Part shown: positions 46,554 through 61,500 of the stretch, one piece after another
How positions within the stretch are numbered: position 1 is the first letter of the stretch
Layout of the letters: each line of letters begins with the position of its first letter
Source: Gonocerus acuteangulatus
Lineage: Eukaryota > Arthropoda > Insecta > Hemiptera > Coreidae
Direction: 5' to 3'
Length of the DNA stretch: 64,000 bases
Assembly (NCBI GenBank): GCA_946811695.1
Contig: OX328126.1
Span: forward strand, 1,282,009 to 1,346,008
Position numbers and translations under genes: made by a program
Notes under the pieces: generated by a model
The model's input: only the letters and a program-made list of their open reading frames with translations
What the model was told of the DNA's origin: nothing
Database searches by the model: none

Positions 46554-49500
46554 GAAGAAGAGGTGGAAATGTCTGGAAAAACTGACTAGAGATGGGCCAG
46601 TTCGTGCTAGACAGAAGAAGAAGAGGTGGAAATGTGAAGGGAAGGGATTCTAGCTGACAGGCAATGTTTCCACATGTAGACGTGTTGTTCTCCCCTTTAA
46701 TAGACTAGATATGGGCCAGTTCGTGCTAGACAGAAGAAGAAGAGGTGGAAATGTGAAGGGAAGGGATTCTAGTTGACAGGCAATGTTTCCACATGTAGAC
46801 GTGTTGTTCTCCCCTGTAATAGACTAGAGATGGGCCAGTTCGTGCTAGACAGAAGAAGAAGAGGTGGAAATGTGAAGGGAAGGGATTCTAGTTGACAGGC
46901 AATGTTTCCACATGTAGACGTGTTGTTCTCCCCTTTAATAGACTAGAGATGGGCCAGTTCGTGCTAGACAGAAGAAGAAGAGGTGGAAATGTGAAGGGAA
47001 GGGATTCTAGTTGACAGGCAATGTTTCCACATGTAGACGTGTTGTTCTCCCCTTTAATAGACTAGAGATGGGCCAGTTCGTGCTAGACAGAAGAAGAAGA
47101 GGTGGAAATGTGAAGGGAAGGGATTCTAGGTGACAGGCAATGTTTCCACATGTAGACGTGTTGTTCACCCCTTTAATAGACTAGAGATGGGCCAGTTCGT
47201 GCTAGACAGAAGAAGAAGAGGTGGAAATGTGAAGGGAAGGGATTCTAGTTGACAGGCAATGTTTCCACATGTAGACGTGTTGTTCTCCCCTTTAATAGAC
47301 TAGAGATGGGCCAGTTCGTGCTAGACAGAAGAAGAAGAGGTGGAAATGTGAAGGGAAGGGATTCTAGTTGACAGGCAATGTTTCCACATGTAGACGTGTT
47401 GTTCTCCCCTTTAATAGACTAGAGATGGGCCAGTTCGTGCTAGACAGAAGAAGAAGAGGTGGAAATGTCAAGGGAAGGGATTCTAGCTGACAGGCAATGT
47501 TTCCACATGTAGACGTGTTGTTCTCCCCTTTAATAGACTAGAGATGGGCCAGTTCGTGCTAGACAGAAGAAGAAGAGGTGGAAATGTCAAGGGAAGGGAT
47601 TCTAGCTGACAGGCAATGTTTCCACATGTAGACGTGTTGTTCTCCCCTTTAATAGACTAGAGATGGGCCAGTTCGTGCTAGACAGAAGAAGAAGAGGTGG
47701 AAATGCCAAGGGAAGGGATGCTAGCTGACAGGCAATGTTTCCACATGTAGACGTGTTGGTCTCCCCTTTAATAGACTAGAGATGGGCCAGTTCGTGCTAG
47801 ACAGAAGAAGAAGAGGTGGAAATGTGAAGGGAAGGGATTCTAGTTGACAGGCAATGTTTCCACATGTAGACGTGTTGTTCACCCCTTTAATAGACTAGAG
47901 ATGGGCCAGTTCGTGCTAGACAGAAGAAGAAGAGGTGGAAATGTGAAGGGAAGGGATTCTAGTTGACAGGCAATGTTTCCACATGTAGACGTGTTGTTCT
48001 CCCCTTTAATAGACTAGAGATGGGCCAGTTCGTGCTAGACAGAAGAAGAAGAGGTGGAAATGTGAAGGGAAGGGATTCTAGTTGACAGGCAATGTTTCCA
48101 CATGTAGACGTGTTGTTCTCCCCTTTAATAGACTAAAGATGGGCCAGTTCGTGCTAGACAGAAGAAGAAGAGGTGGAAATGTGAAGGGAAGGGATTCTAG
48201 CTGACAGGCAATGTTTCCACATGTAGACGTGTTGTTCTCCCCTTAAATAGACTAGAGATGGGCCAGTTCGTGCTAGACAGAAGAAGAAGAGGTGGAAATG
48301 TGAAGGGAAGGGATTCTAGCTGACAGGCAATGTTTCCACATGTAGACGTGTTGTTCTCCCCTTTAATAGACTAGAGATGGGCCAGTTCGTGCTAGACAGA
48401 AGAAGAAGAGGTGGAAATGTGAAGGGAAGGGATTCTAGTTGACAGGCAATGTTTCCACATGTAGACGTTTTGTTCTCCCCTTTAATAGACTAGAGATGGG
48501 CCAGTTCGTGCTAGACAGAAGAAGAAGAGGTGGAAATGTGAAGGGAAGGGATTCTAGTTGACAGGCAATGTTTCCACATGTAGACGTGTTGTTCTCCCCT
48601 TTAATAGACTAGAGATGGGCCAGTTCGTGCTAGACAGAAGAAGAAGAGGTGGAAATGTGAAGGGAAGGGATTCTAGCTGACAGGCAATGTTTCCACATGT
48701 AGACGTGTTGTTCTCCCCTTTAATAGACTAGATATGGGCCAGTTCGTGCTAGACAGAAGAAGAAGAGGTGGAAATGTGAAGGGAAGGGATTCTAGTTGAC
48801 AGGCAATGTTTCCACATGTAGACGTGTTGTTCTCCCCTTTAATAGACTAGAGATGGGCCAGTTCGTGCTAGACAGAAGAAGAAGAGGTGGAAATGTGAAG
48901 GGAAGGGATTCTAGCTGACAGGCAATGTTTCCACATGTAGACGTGTTGTTCTCCCCTTTAATAGACTAGAGATGGGCCAGTTCCTGCTAGACAGAAGAAG
49001 AAGAGGTGGAAATGTGAAGGGAAGGGATTCTAGCTGACAGGCAATGTTTCCACATGTAGACGTGTTGTTCTCCCCTTTAATAGACTAGAGATGGGCCAGT
49101 TCGTGCTAGACAGAAGAAGAAGAGGTGGAAATGTGAAGGGAAGGGATTCTAGCTGACAGGCAATGTTTCCACATGTAGACGTGTTGTTCTCCCCTTTAAT
49201 AGACTCGAAATGGGCCAGTTCGTGCTAGACAGAAGAAGAAGAGGTGGAAATGTGAAGGGAAGGGATTCTAGTTGACAGGCAATGTTTCCACATGTAGACG
49301 TGTTGTTCTCCCCTTTAATAGACTAGAGATGGGCCAGTTCGTGCTAGACAGAAGAAGAAGAGGTGGAAATGTGAAGGGAAGGGATTCTAGCTGACAGGCA
49401 ATGTTTCCACATGTAGACGTGTTGTTCTCCCCTTTAATAGACTAGATATGGGCCAGTTCGTGCTAGACAGAAGAAGAAGAGGTGGAAATGTGAAGGGAAG

Positions 49501-52500
49501 GGATTCTAGTTGACAGGCAATGTTTCCACATGTAGACGTGTTGTTCTCCCCTGTAATAGACTAGAGATGGGCCAGTTCGTGCTAGACAGAAGAAGAAGAG
49601 GTGGAAATGTGAAGGGAAGGGATTCTAGTTGACAGGCAATGTTTCCACATGTAGACGTGTTGTTCTCCCCTTTAATAGACTAGAGATGGGCCAGTTCGTG
49701 CTAGACAGAAGAAGAAGAGGTGGAAATGTGAAGGGAAGGGATTCTAGTTGACAGGCAATGTTTCCACATGTAGACGTGTTGTTCTCCCCTTTAATAGACT
49801 AGAGATGGGCCAGTTCGTGCTAGACAGAAGAAGAAGAGGTGGAAATGTGAAGGGAAGGGATTCTAGGTGACAGGCAATGTTTCCACATGTAGACGTGTTG
49901 TTCACCCCTTTAATAGACTAGAGATGGGCCAGTTCGTGCTAGACAGAAGAAGAAGAGGTGGAAATGTGAAGGGAAGGGATTCTAGTTGACAGGCAATGTT
50001 TCCACATGTAGACGTGTTGTTCTCCCCTTTAATAGACTAGAGATGGGCCAGTTCGTGCTAGACAGAAGAAGAAGAGGTGGAAATGTGAAGGGAAGGGATT
50101 CTAGTTGACAGGCAATGTTTCCACATGTAGACGTGTTGTTCTCCCCTTTAATAGACTAGAGATGGGCCAGTTCGTGCTAGACAGAAGAAGAAGAGGTGGA
50201 AATGTCAAGGGAAGGGATTCTAGCTGACAGGCAATGTTTCCACATGTAGACGTGTTGTTCTCCCCTTTAATAGACTAGAGATGGGCCAGTTCGTGCTAGA
50301 CAGAAGAAGAAGAGGTGGAAATGTCAAGGGAAGGGATTCTAGCTGACAGGCAATGTTTCCACATGTAGACGTGTTGTTCTCCCCTTTAATAGACTAGAGA
50401 TGGGCCAGTTCGTGCTAGACAGAAGAAGAAGAGGTGGAAATGCCAAGGGAAGGGATGCTAGCTGACAGGCAATGTTTCCACATGTAGACGTGTTGTTCTC
50501 CCCTTTAATAGACTAGAGATGGGCCAGTTCGTGCTAGACAGAAGAAGAAGAGGTGGAAATGTGAAGGGAAGGGATTCTAGCTGACAGGCAATGTTTCCAC
50601 ATGTAGACGTGTTGTTCTCCCCTTTAATAGACAAGAGATGGGCCAGTTCGTGCTAGACAGAAGAAGAAGAGGTGGAAATGTCAAGGGAAGGGATTCTAGC
50701 TGACAGGCAATGTTTCCACATGTAGACGTGTTGTTCTCCCCTTTAATAGACTAGAGATGGGCCAGTTCGTGCTAGACAGAAGAAGAAGAGGTGGAAATGT
50801 CAAGGGAAGGGATTCTAGCTGACAGGCAATGTTTCCACATGTAGACGTGTTGTTCTCCCCTTTAATAGACTAGAGATGGGCCAGTTCGTGCTAGACAGAA
50901 GAAGAAGAGGTGGAAATGCCAAGGGAAGGGATGCTAGCTGACAGGCAATGTTTCCACATGTAGACGTGTTGTTCTCCCCTTTAATAGACTAGAGATGGGC
51001 CAGTTCGTGCTAGACAGAAGAAGAAGAGGTGGAAATGTGAAGGGAAGGGATTCTAGCTGACAGGCAATGTTTCCACATGTAGACGTGTTGTTCTCCCCTT
51101 TAATAGACAAGAGATGGGCCAGTTCGTGCTAGACAGAAGAAGAAGAGGTGGAAATGTGAAGGGAAGGGATTCTAGTTGACAGGCAATGTTTCCACATGTA
51201 GACGTGTTGTTCTCCCCTTTAATAGACTAGAGATGGGCCAGTTCGTGCTAGACAGAAGAAGAAGAGGTGGAAATGTGAAGGGAAGGGATTCTAGTTGACA
51301 GGCAATGTTTCCACATGTAGACGTGTTGTTCTCCCCTTTAATAGACTAGAGATGGGCCAGTTCGTGCTAGACAGAAGAAGAAGAGGTGGAAATGTGAAGG
51401 GAAGGGATTCTAGCTGACAGGCAATGTTTCCACATGTAGACGTGTTGTTCTCCCCTGTAATAGACTAGAGATGGGCCAGTTCGTGCTAGACAGAAGAAGA
51501 AGAGGTGGAAATGTGAAGGGAAGGGATTCTAGTTGACAGGCAATGTTTCCACATGTAGACGTGTTGTTCTCCCCTTTAATAGACTAGAGATGGGCGAGTT
51601 CGTGCTAGACAGAAGAAGAAGAGGTGGAAATGTGAAGGGAAGGGATTCCAGTTGACAGGCAATGTTTCCACATGTAGACGTGTTGTTCTCCCCTTTAATA
51701 GACTAGAGATGGGCGAGTTCGTGCTAGACAGAAGAAGAAGAGGTGGAAATGTCAAGGGAAGGGATTCTAGTTGACAGGCAATGTTTCCACATGTAGACGT
51801 GTTGTTCTCCCCTTTAATAGACTAGAGATGGGCCAGTTCGTGCTAGACAGAAGAAGAAGAGGTGGAAATGTCAAGGGAAGGGATGCTAGCTGACAGGCAA
51901 TGTTTCCACATGTAGACGTGTTGGTCTCCCCTTTAATAGACTAGAGATGGGCGAGTTCGTGCTAGACAGAAGAAGAAGAGGTGGAAATGTGAAGGGAAGG
52001 GATTCCAGTTGACAGGCAATGTTTCCACATGTAGACGTGTTGTTCTCCCCTTTAATAGACTAGAGATGGGCGAGTTCGTGCTAGACAGAAGAAGAAGAGG
52101 TGGAAATGTCAAGGGAAGGGATTCTAGTTGACAGGCAATGTTTCCACATGTAGACGTGTTGTTCTCCCCTTTAATAGACTAGAGATGGGCCAGTTCGTGC
52201 TAGACAGAAGAAGAAGAGGTGGAAATGTGAAGGGAAGGGATTCTAGTTGACAGGCAATGTTTCCACATGTAGACGTGTTGTTCTCCCCTTTAATAGACTA
52301 GAGATGGGCCAGTTCGTGCTAGACAGAAGAAGAAGAGGTGGAAATGTGAAGGGAAGGGATTCTAGTTGACAGGCAATGTTTCCACATGTAGACGTGTTGT
52401 TCTCCCCTTTAATAGACTAGAGACGGGCCAGTTCGTGCCAGACAGAAGAAGAAGAGGTGGAAATGTGAAGGGAAGGGATTCTAGTTGACAGGCAATGTTT

Positions 52501-55500
52501 CCACATGTAGACGTGTTGTTCTCCCCTTTAATAGACTAGAGACGGGCCAGTTCGTGCTAGACAGAAGAAGAAGAGGTGGAAATGTGAAGGGAAGGGATTC
52601 TAGTTGACAGGCAATGTTTCCACATGTAGACGTGTTGTTCTCCCCTTTAATAGACTAGAGATGGGCCAGTTCGTGCTAGACAGAAGAAGAAGAGGTGGAA
52701 ATGTGAAGGGAAGGGATTCCAGTTGACAGGCAATGTTTCCACATGTAGACGTGTTGTTCTCCCCTTTAATAGACTAGAGATGGGCGAGTTCGTGCTAGAC
52801 AGAAGAAGAAGAGGTGGAAATGTCAAGGGAAGGGATTCTAGTTGACAGGCAATGTTTCCACATGTAGACGTGTTGTTCTCCCCTTTAATAGACTAGAGAT
52901 GGGCCAGTTCGTGCTAGACAGAAGAAGAAGAGGTGGAAATGTCAAGGGAAGGGATGCTAGCTGACAGGCAATGTTTCCACATGTAGACGTGTTGGTCTCC
53001 CCTTTAATAGACTAGAGATGGGCGAGTTCGTGCTAGACAGAAGAAGAAGAGGTGGAAATGTGAAGGGAAGGGATTCCAGTTGACAGGCAATGTTTCCACA
53101 TGTAGACGTGTTGTTCTCCCCTTTAATAGACTAGAGATGGGCGAGTTCGTGCTAGACAGAAGAAGAAGAGGTGGAAATGTCAAGGGAAGGGATTCTAGTT
53201 GACAGGCAATGTTTCCACATGTAGACGTGTTGTTCTCCCCTTTAATAGACTAGAGATGGGCCAGTTCGTGCTAGACAGAAGAAGAAGAGGTGGAAATGTG
53301 AAGGGAAGGGATTCTAGTTGACAGGCAATGTTTCCACATGTAGACGTGTTGTTCTCCCCTTTAATAGACTAGAGATGGGCCAGTTCGTGCTAGACAGAAG
53401 AAGAAGAGGTGGAAATGTGAAGGGAAGGGATTCTAGTTGACAGGCAATGTTTCCACATGTAGACGTGTTGTTCTCCCCTTTAATAGACTAGAGACGGGCC
53501 AGTTCGTGCCAGACAGAAGAAGAAGAGGTGGAAATGTGAAGGGAAGGGATTCTAGTTGACAGGCAATGTTTCCACATGTAGACGTGTTGTTCTCCCCTTT
53601 AATAGACTAGAGACGGGCCAGTTCGTGCTAGACAGAAGAAGAAGAGGTGGAAATGTGAAGGGAAGGGATTCTAGTTGACAGGCAATGTTTCCACATGTAG
53701 ACGTGTTGTTCTCCCCTTTAATAGACTAGAGATGGGCCAGTTCGTGCTAGACAGAAGAAGAAGAGGTGGAAATGTGAAGGGAAGGGATTCTAGCTGACAG
53801 GCAATGTTTCCACATGTAGACGTGTTGTTCTCCCCTTTAATAGACTAGAGATGGGCCAGTTCATGCTAGACAGAAGAAGAAGAGGTGGAAATGTGAAGGG
53901 AAGGGATTCTAGCTGACAGGCAATGTTTCCACATGTAGACGTGTTGTTCTCCCCTTTAATAGACTAGAGATGGGCCAGTTCGTGCTAGAAAGAAGAAGAA
54001 GAGGTGGAAATGTGAAGGGAAGGGATTCTAGTTGACAGGCAATGTTTCCACATGTAGACGTGTTGTTCTCCCCTTTAATAGACTAGAGATGGGCCAGTTC
54101 GTGCTAGACAGAAGAAGAAGAGGTGGAAATGTGAAGGGAAGGGATTCTAGTTGACAGGCAATGTTTCCACATGTAGACGTGTTGTTCTCCCCTTTAATAG
54201 ACTAGAGATGGGCCAGTTCGTGCTAGGCAGAAGAAGAAGAGGTGGAAATGTGAAGGGAAGGGATTCTAGCTGACAGGCAATGTTTCCACATGTAGACGTG
54301 TTGTTCTCCCCTTTAATAGACTAGAGATGGGCCAGTTCGTGCTAGACAGAAGAAGAAGAGGTGGAAATGTGAAGGGAAGGGATTCTAGCTGACAGGCAAT
54401 GTTTCCACATGTAGACGTGTTGTTCTCCCCTTTAATAGACTAGAGATGGGCCAGTTCGTGCTAGATAGAAGAAGAGGTGGAAATGTCAAGGGAAGGGATT
54501 CTAGCTGACAGGCAATGTTTCCACATGTAGACGTGTTGTTCTCCCCTTTAATAGACTAGAGATGGGCCAGTTCGTGCTAGACAGAAGAAGAAGAGGTGGA
54601 AATGTGAAGGGAAGGGATTCTAGCTGACAGGCAATGTTTCCACATGTAGACGTGTTGGTCTCCCCTTTAATAGACTAGAGATGGGCCAGTTCGTGCTAGA
54701 CAGAAGAAGAAGAGGTGGAAATGTGAAGGGAAGGGATTCTAGCTGACAGGCAATGTTTCCACATGTAGACGTGTTGTTCTCCCCTTTAATAGACTAGAGA
54801 TGGGCCAGTTCGTGCTAGACAGAAGAAGAAGAGGTGGAAATGTGAAGGGAAGGGATTCTAGTTGACAGGCAATGTTTCCACATGTAGACGTGTTGTTCTC
54901 CCCTTTAATAGACTAGAGATGGGCCAGTTCGTGCTAGACAGAAGAAGAAGAGGTGGAAATGTGAAGGGAAGGGATTCTAGTTGACAGGCAATGTTTCCAC
55001 ATGTAGACGTGTTGTTCTCCCCTTTAATAGACTAGAGATGGGCCAGTTCGTGCTAGACAGAAGAAGAAGAGGTGGAAATGTCAAGGGAAGGGATTCTAGT
55101 TGACAGGCAATGTTTCCACATGTAGACGTGTTGTTCTCCCCTTTAATAGACTAGAGATGGGCCAGTTCGTGCTAGACAGAAGAAGAAGAGGTGGAAATGT
55201 GAAGGGAAGGGATTCTAGTTGACAGGCAATGTTTCCACATGTAGACGTGTTGTTCTCCCCTTTAATAGACTAGAGATGGGCCACTTCGTGCTAGACAGAA
55301 GAAGAAGAGGTGGAAATGTGAAGGGAAGGGATTCTAGTTGACAGGCAATGTTTCCACATGTAGACGTGTTGTTCTCCCCTTTAATAGACTAGAGATGGGC
55401 CAGTTCGTGCTAGACAGAAGAAGAAGAGGTGGAAACGTGAAGGGAAGGGATTCTAGTTGACAGGCAATGTTTCCACATGTAGACGTGTTGTTCTCCCCTT

Positions 55501-58500
55501 TAATAGACTAGAGATGGGCCAGTTCGTGCTAGACAGAAGAAGAAGAGGTGGAAATGTGAAGGGAAGGGATTCTAGTTGACAGGCAATGTTTCCACATGTA
55601 GACGTGTTGTTCTCCCCTTTAATATACTAGAGATGGGCCAGTTCGTGCTAGACAGAAGAAGAAGAGGTGGAAATGTGAAGGGAAGGGATTCTAGTTGACA
55701 GGCAATGTTTCCACATGTAGACGTGTTGTTCTCCCCTTTAATAGACTAGAGATGGGCCAGTTCGTGCTAGACAGAAGAAGAAGAGGTGGAAATGTGAAGG
55801 GAAGGGATTCTAGTTGACAGGCAATGTTTCCACATGTAGACGTGTTGTTCTCCCCTTTAATAGACTAGAGATGGGCCAGTTCGTGCTAGACAGAAGAAGA
55901 AGAGGTGGAAATGTGAAGGGAAGGGATTCTAGGTGACAGGCAATGTTTCCACATGTAGACGTGTTGTTCTCCCCTTTAATAGACTAGAGATGGGCCAGTT
56001 CGTGCTAGACAGAAGAAGAAGAGGTGGAAATGTGAAGGGAAGGGATTCTAGCTGACAGGCAATGTTTCCACATGTAGACGTGTTGTTCTCCCCTTTAATA
56101 GACTAGAGATGGGCCAGTTCGTGCTATACAGAAGAAGAAGAGGTGGAAATGTGAAGGGAAGGGATTCTAGTTGACAGGCAATGTTTCCACATGTAGACGT
56201 GTTGTTCTCCCCTTTAATAGACTAGAGATGGGCCAGTTCGTGCTAGACAGAAGAAGAAGAGGTGGAAATGTGAAGGGAAGGGATTCTAGTTGACAGGCAA
56301 TGTTTCCACATGTAGACGTGTTGTTCTCCCCTTTAATAGACTAGAGATGGGCCAGTTCGTGCTAGACAGAAGAAGAAGAGGTGGAAATGTGAAGGGAAGG
56401 GATTCTAGCTGACAGGCAATGTTTCCACATGTAGACGTGTTGTTCTCCCCTTTAATAGGCTAGATATGGGCCAGTTCGTGCTAGACAGAAGAAAAAGAGG
56501 TGGAAATGTGAAGGGAAGGGATTCTAGTTGACAGGCAATGTTTCCACATGTAGACGTGTTGTTCTCCCCTGTAATAGACTAGAGATGGGCCAGTTCGTGC
56601 TAGACAGAAGAAGAAGAGGTGGAAATGTGAAGGGAAGGGATTCTAGTTGACAGGCAATGTTTCCACATGTAGACGTGTTGTTCTCCCCTTTAATAGACTA
56701 GAGATGGGCGAGTTCGTGCTAGACAGAAGAAGAAGAGGTGGAAATGTGAAGGGAAGGGATTCTAGGTGACAGGCAATGTTTCCACATGTAGACGTGTTGT
56801 TCTCCCCTTTAATAGACTAGAGATGGGCCAGTTCGTGCTAGACAGAAGAAGAAGAGGTGGAAATGTGAAGGGAAGGGATTCTAGCTGACAGGCAATGTTT
56901 CCACATGTAGACGTGTTGTTCTCCCCTTTAATAGACTAGAGATGGGCCAGTTCGTGCTATACAGAAGAAGAAGAGGTGGAAATGTGAAGGGAAGGGATTC
57001 TAGTTGACAGGCAATGTTTCCACATGTAGACGTGTTGTTCTCCCCTTTAATAGACTAGAGATGGGCCAGTTCGTGCTAGACAGAAGAAGAAGAGGTGGAA
57101 ATGTGAAGGGAAGGGATTCTAGTTGACAGGCAATGTTTCCACATGTAGACGTGTTGTTCTCCCCTTTAATAGACTAGAGATGGGCCAGTTCGTGCTAGAC
57201 AGAAGAAGAAGAGGTGGAAATGTGAAGGGAAGGGATTCTAGCTGACAGGCAATGTTTCCACATGTAGACGTGTTGTTCTCCCCTTTAATAGGCTAGATAT
57301 GGGCCAGTTCGTGCTAGACAGAAGAAAAAGAGGTGGAAATGTGAAGGGAAGGGATTCTAGTTGACAGGCAATGTTTCCACATGTAGACGTGTTGTTCTCC
57401 CCTGTAATAGACTAGAGATGGGCCAGTTCGTGCTAGACAGAAGAAGAAGAGGTGGAAATGTCAAGGGAAGGGATTCTAGTTGACAGGCAATGTTTCCACA
57501 TGTAGACGTGTTGGTCTCCCCTTTAATAGACTAGAGATGGGCCAGTTCGTGCTAGACAGAAGAAGAAGAGGTGGAAATGTGAAGGGAAGGGATTCTAGTT
57601 GACAGGCAATGTTTCCACATGTAGACGTGTTGTTCACCCCTTTAATAGACTAGAGATGGGCCAGTTCGTGCTAGACAGAAGAAGAAGAGGTGGAAATGTG
57701 AAGGGAAGGGATTCTAGTTGACAGGCAATGTTTCCACATGTAGACGTGTTGTTCTCCCCTTTAATAGACTAGAGATGGGCCAGTTCGTGCTAGACAGAAG
57801 AAGAAGAGGTGGAAATGTGAAGGGAAGGGATTCTAGTTGACAGGCAATGTTTCCACATGTAGACGTGTTGTTCTCCCCTTTAATAGACTAAAGATGGGCC
57901 AGTTCGTGCTAGACAGAAGAAGAAGAGGTGGAAATGTGAAGGGAAGGGATTCTAGCTGACAGGCAATGTTTCCACATGTAGACGTGTTGTTCTCCCCTTA
58001 AATAGACTAGAGATGGGCCAGTTCGTGCTAGACAGAAGAAGAAGAGGTGGAAATGTGAAGGGAAGGGATTCTAGCTGACAGGCAATGTTTACACATGTAG
58101 ACGTGTTGTTCTCCCCTTTAATAGACTAGAGATGGGCCAGTTCGTGCTAGACAGAAGAAGAAGAGGTGGAAATGTGAAGGGAAGGGATTCTAGTTGACAG
58201 GCAATGTTTCCACATGTAGACGTGTTGTTCTCCCCTTTAATAGACTAGAGATGGGCCAGTTCGTGCTAGACAGAAGAAGAAGAGGTGGAAATGTGAAGGG
58301 AAGGGATTCTAGTTGACAGGCAATGTTTCCACATGTAGACGTGTTGTTCTCCCCTTTAATAGACTAGAGATGGGCCAGTTCGTGCTAGACAGAAGAAGAA
58401 GAGGTGGAAATGTGAAGGGAAGGGATTCTAGCTGACAGGCAATGTTTCCACATGTAGACGTGTTGTTCTCCCCTTTAATAGACTAGATATGGGCCAGTTC

Positions 58501-61500
58501 GTGCTAGACAGAAGAAGAAGAGGTGGAAATGTGAAGGGAAGGGATTCTAGTTGACAGGCAATGTTTCCACATGTAGACGTGTTGTTCTCCCCTTTAATAG
58601 ACTAGAGATGGGCCAGTTCGTGCTAGACAGAAGAAGAAGAGGTGGAAATGTGAAGGGAAGGGATTCTAGCTGACAGGCAATGTTTCCACATGTAGACGTG
58701 TTGTTCTCCCCTTTAATAGACTAGAGATGGGCCAGTTCCTGCTAGACAGAAGAAGAAGAGGTGGAAATGTGAAGGGAAGGGATTCTAGCTGACAGGCAAT
58801 GTTTCCACATGTAGACGTGTTGTTCTCCCCTTTAATAGACTAGAGATGGGCCAGTTCGTGCTAGACAGAAGAAGAAGAGGTGGAAATGTGAAGGGAAGGG
58901 ATTCTAGCTGACAGGCAATGTTTCCACATGTAGACGTGTTGTTCTCCCCTTTAATAGACTAGAAATGGGCCAGTTCGTGCTAGACAGAAGAAGAAGAGGT
59001 GGAAATGTGAAGGGAAGGGATTCTAGTTGACAGGCAATGTTTCCACATGTAGACGTGTTGTTCTCCCCTTTAATAGACTAGAGATGGGCCAGTTCGTGCT
59101 AGACAGAAGAAGAAGAGGTGGAAATGTGAAGGGAAGGGATTCTAGCTGACAGGCAATGTTTCCACATGTAGACGTGTTGTTCTCCCCTTTAATAGACTAG
59201 ATATGGGCCAGTTCGTGCTAGACAGAAGAAGAAGAGGTGGAAATGTGAAGGGAAGGGATTCTAGTTGACAGGCAATGTTTCCACATGTAGACGTGTTGTT
59301 CTCCCCTGTAATAGACTAGAGATGGGCCAGTTCGTGCTAGACAGAAGAAGAAGAGGTGGAAATGTGAAGGGAAGGGATTCTAGTTGACAGGCAATGTTTC
59401 CACATGTAGACGTGTTGTTCTCCCCTTTAATAGACTAGAGATGGGCCAGTTCGTGCTAGACAGAAGAAGAAGAGGTGGAAATGTGAAGGGAAGGGATTCT
59501 AGTTGACAGGCAATGTTTCCACATGTAGACGTGTTGTTCTCCCCTTTAATAGACTAGAGATGGGCGAGTTCGTGCTAGACAGAAGAATAAGAGGTGGAAA
59601 TGTGAAGGGAAGGGATTCCAGTTGACAGGCAATGTTTCCACATGTAGACGTGTTGTTCTCCCCTTTAATAGACTAGAGATGGGCGAGTTCGTGCTAGACA
59701 GAAGAAGAAGAGGTGGAAATGTCAAGGGAAGGGATTCTAGTTGACAGGCAATGTTTCCACATGTAGACGTGTTGTTCTCCCCTTTAATAGACTAGAGATG
59801 GGCCAGTTCGTGCTAGACAGAAGAAGAAGAGGTGGAAATGTCAAGGGAAGGGATTCTAGTTGACAGGCAATGTTTCCACATGTAGACGTGTTGTTCTCCC
59901 CTTTAATAGACTAGAGATGGGCCAGTTCGTGCTAGACAGAAGAAGAAGAGGTGGAAATGTGAAGGGAAGGGATTCTAGTTGACAGGCAATGTTTCCACAT
60001 GTAGACGTGTTGTTCTCCCCTTTAATAGACTAGAGATGGGCCAGTTCGTGCTAGACAGAAGAAGAAGAGGTGGAAATGTGAAGGGAAGGGATTCTAGGTG
60101 ACAGGCAATGTTTCCACATGTAGACGTGTTGTTCTCCCCTTTAATAGACTAGAGATGGGCCAGTTCGTGCTAGACAGAAGAAGAAGAGGTGGAAATGTGA
60201 AGGGAAGGGATTCTAGCTGACAGGCAATGTTTCCACATGTAGACGTGTTGTTCTCCCCTTTAATAGACTAGAGATGGGCCAGTTCCTGCTAGACAGAAGA
60301 AGAAGAGGTGGAAATGTGAAGGGAAGGGATTCTAGCTGACAGGCAATGTTTCCACATGTAGAAGTGTTGTTCTCCCCTTTAATAGACTAGAGATGGGCCA
60401 GTTCGTGCTAGACAGAAGAAGAAGAGGTGGAAATGTGAAGGGAAGGGATTCTAGCTGACAGGCAATGTTTCCACATGTAGACGTGTTGTTCTCCCCTTTA
60501 ATAGACTAGAAATGGGCCAGTTCGTGCTAGACAGAAGAAGAAGAGGTGGAAATGTGAAGGGAATGGATTCTAGTTGACAGGCAATGTTTCCACATGTAGA
60601 CGTGTTGTTCTCCCCTTTAATAGACTAGAGATGGGCCAGTTCGTGCTAGACAGAAGAAGAAGAGGTGGAAATGTGAAGGGAAGGGATTCTAGCTGACAGG
60701 CAATGTTTCCACATGTAGACGTGTTGTTCTCCCCTTTAATAGACTAGATATGGGCCAGTTCGTGCTAGACAGAAGAAGAAGAGGTGGAAATGTGAAGGGA
60801 AGGGATTCTAGTTGACAGGCAATGTTTCCACATGTAGACGTGTTGTTCTCCCCTGTAATAGACTAGAGATGGGCCAGTTCGTGCTATACAGAAGAAGAAG
60901 AGGTGGAAATGTGAAGGGAAGGGATTCTAGTTGACAGGCAATGTTTCCACATGTAGACGTGTTGTTCTCCCCTTTAATAGACTAGAGATGGGCGAGTTCG
61001 TGCTAGACAGAAGAAGAAGAGGTGGAAATGTGAAGGGAAGGGATTCTAGTTGACAGGCAATGTTTCCACATGTAGACGTGTTGTTCTCCCCTTTAATAGA
61101 CTAGAGATGGGCCAGTTCGTGCTAGACAGAAGAAGAAGAGGTGGAAATGTCAAGGGAAGGGATTCTAGTTGACAGGCAATGTTTCCACATGTAGACGTGT
61201 TGTTCTCTTCTTTAATATACTAGAGATGGGCCAGTTCGTGCTAGACAGAAGAAGAAGAGGTGGAAATGTGAAGGGAAGGGATTCTAGTTGACAGGCAATG
61301 TTTCCACATGTAGACGTGTTGTTCTCCCCTTTAATAGACTAGAGATGGGCCAGTTCGTGCTAGACAGAAGAAGAAGAGGTGGAAATGTGAAGGGAAGGGA
61401 TTCTAGTTGACAGGCAATGTTTCCACATGTAGACGTGTTGTTCTCCCCTTTAATAGACTAGAGATGGGCCAGTTCGTGCTAGACAGAAGAAGAAGAGGTG

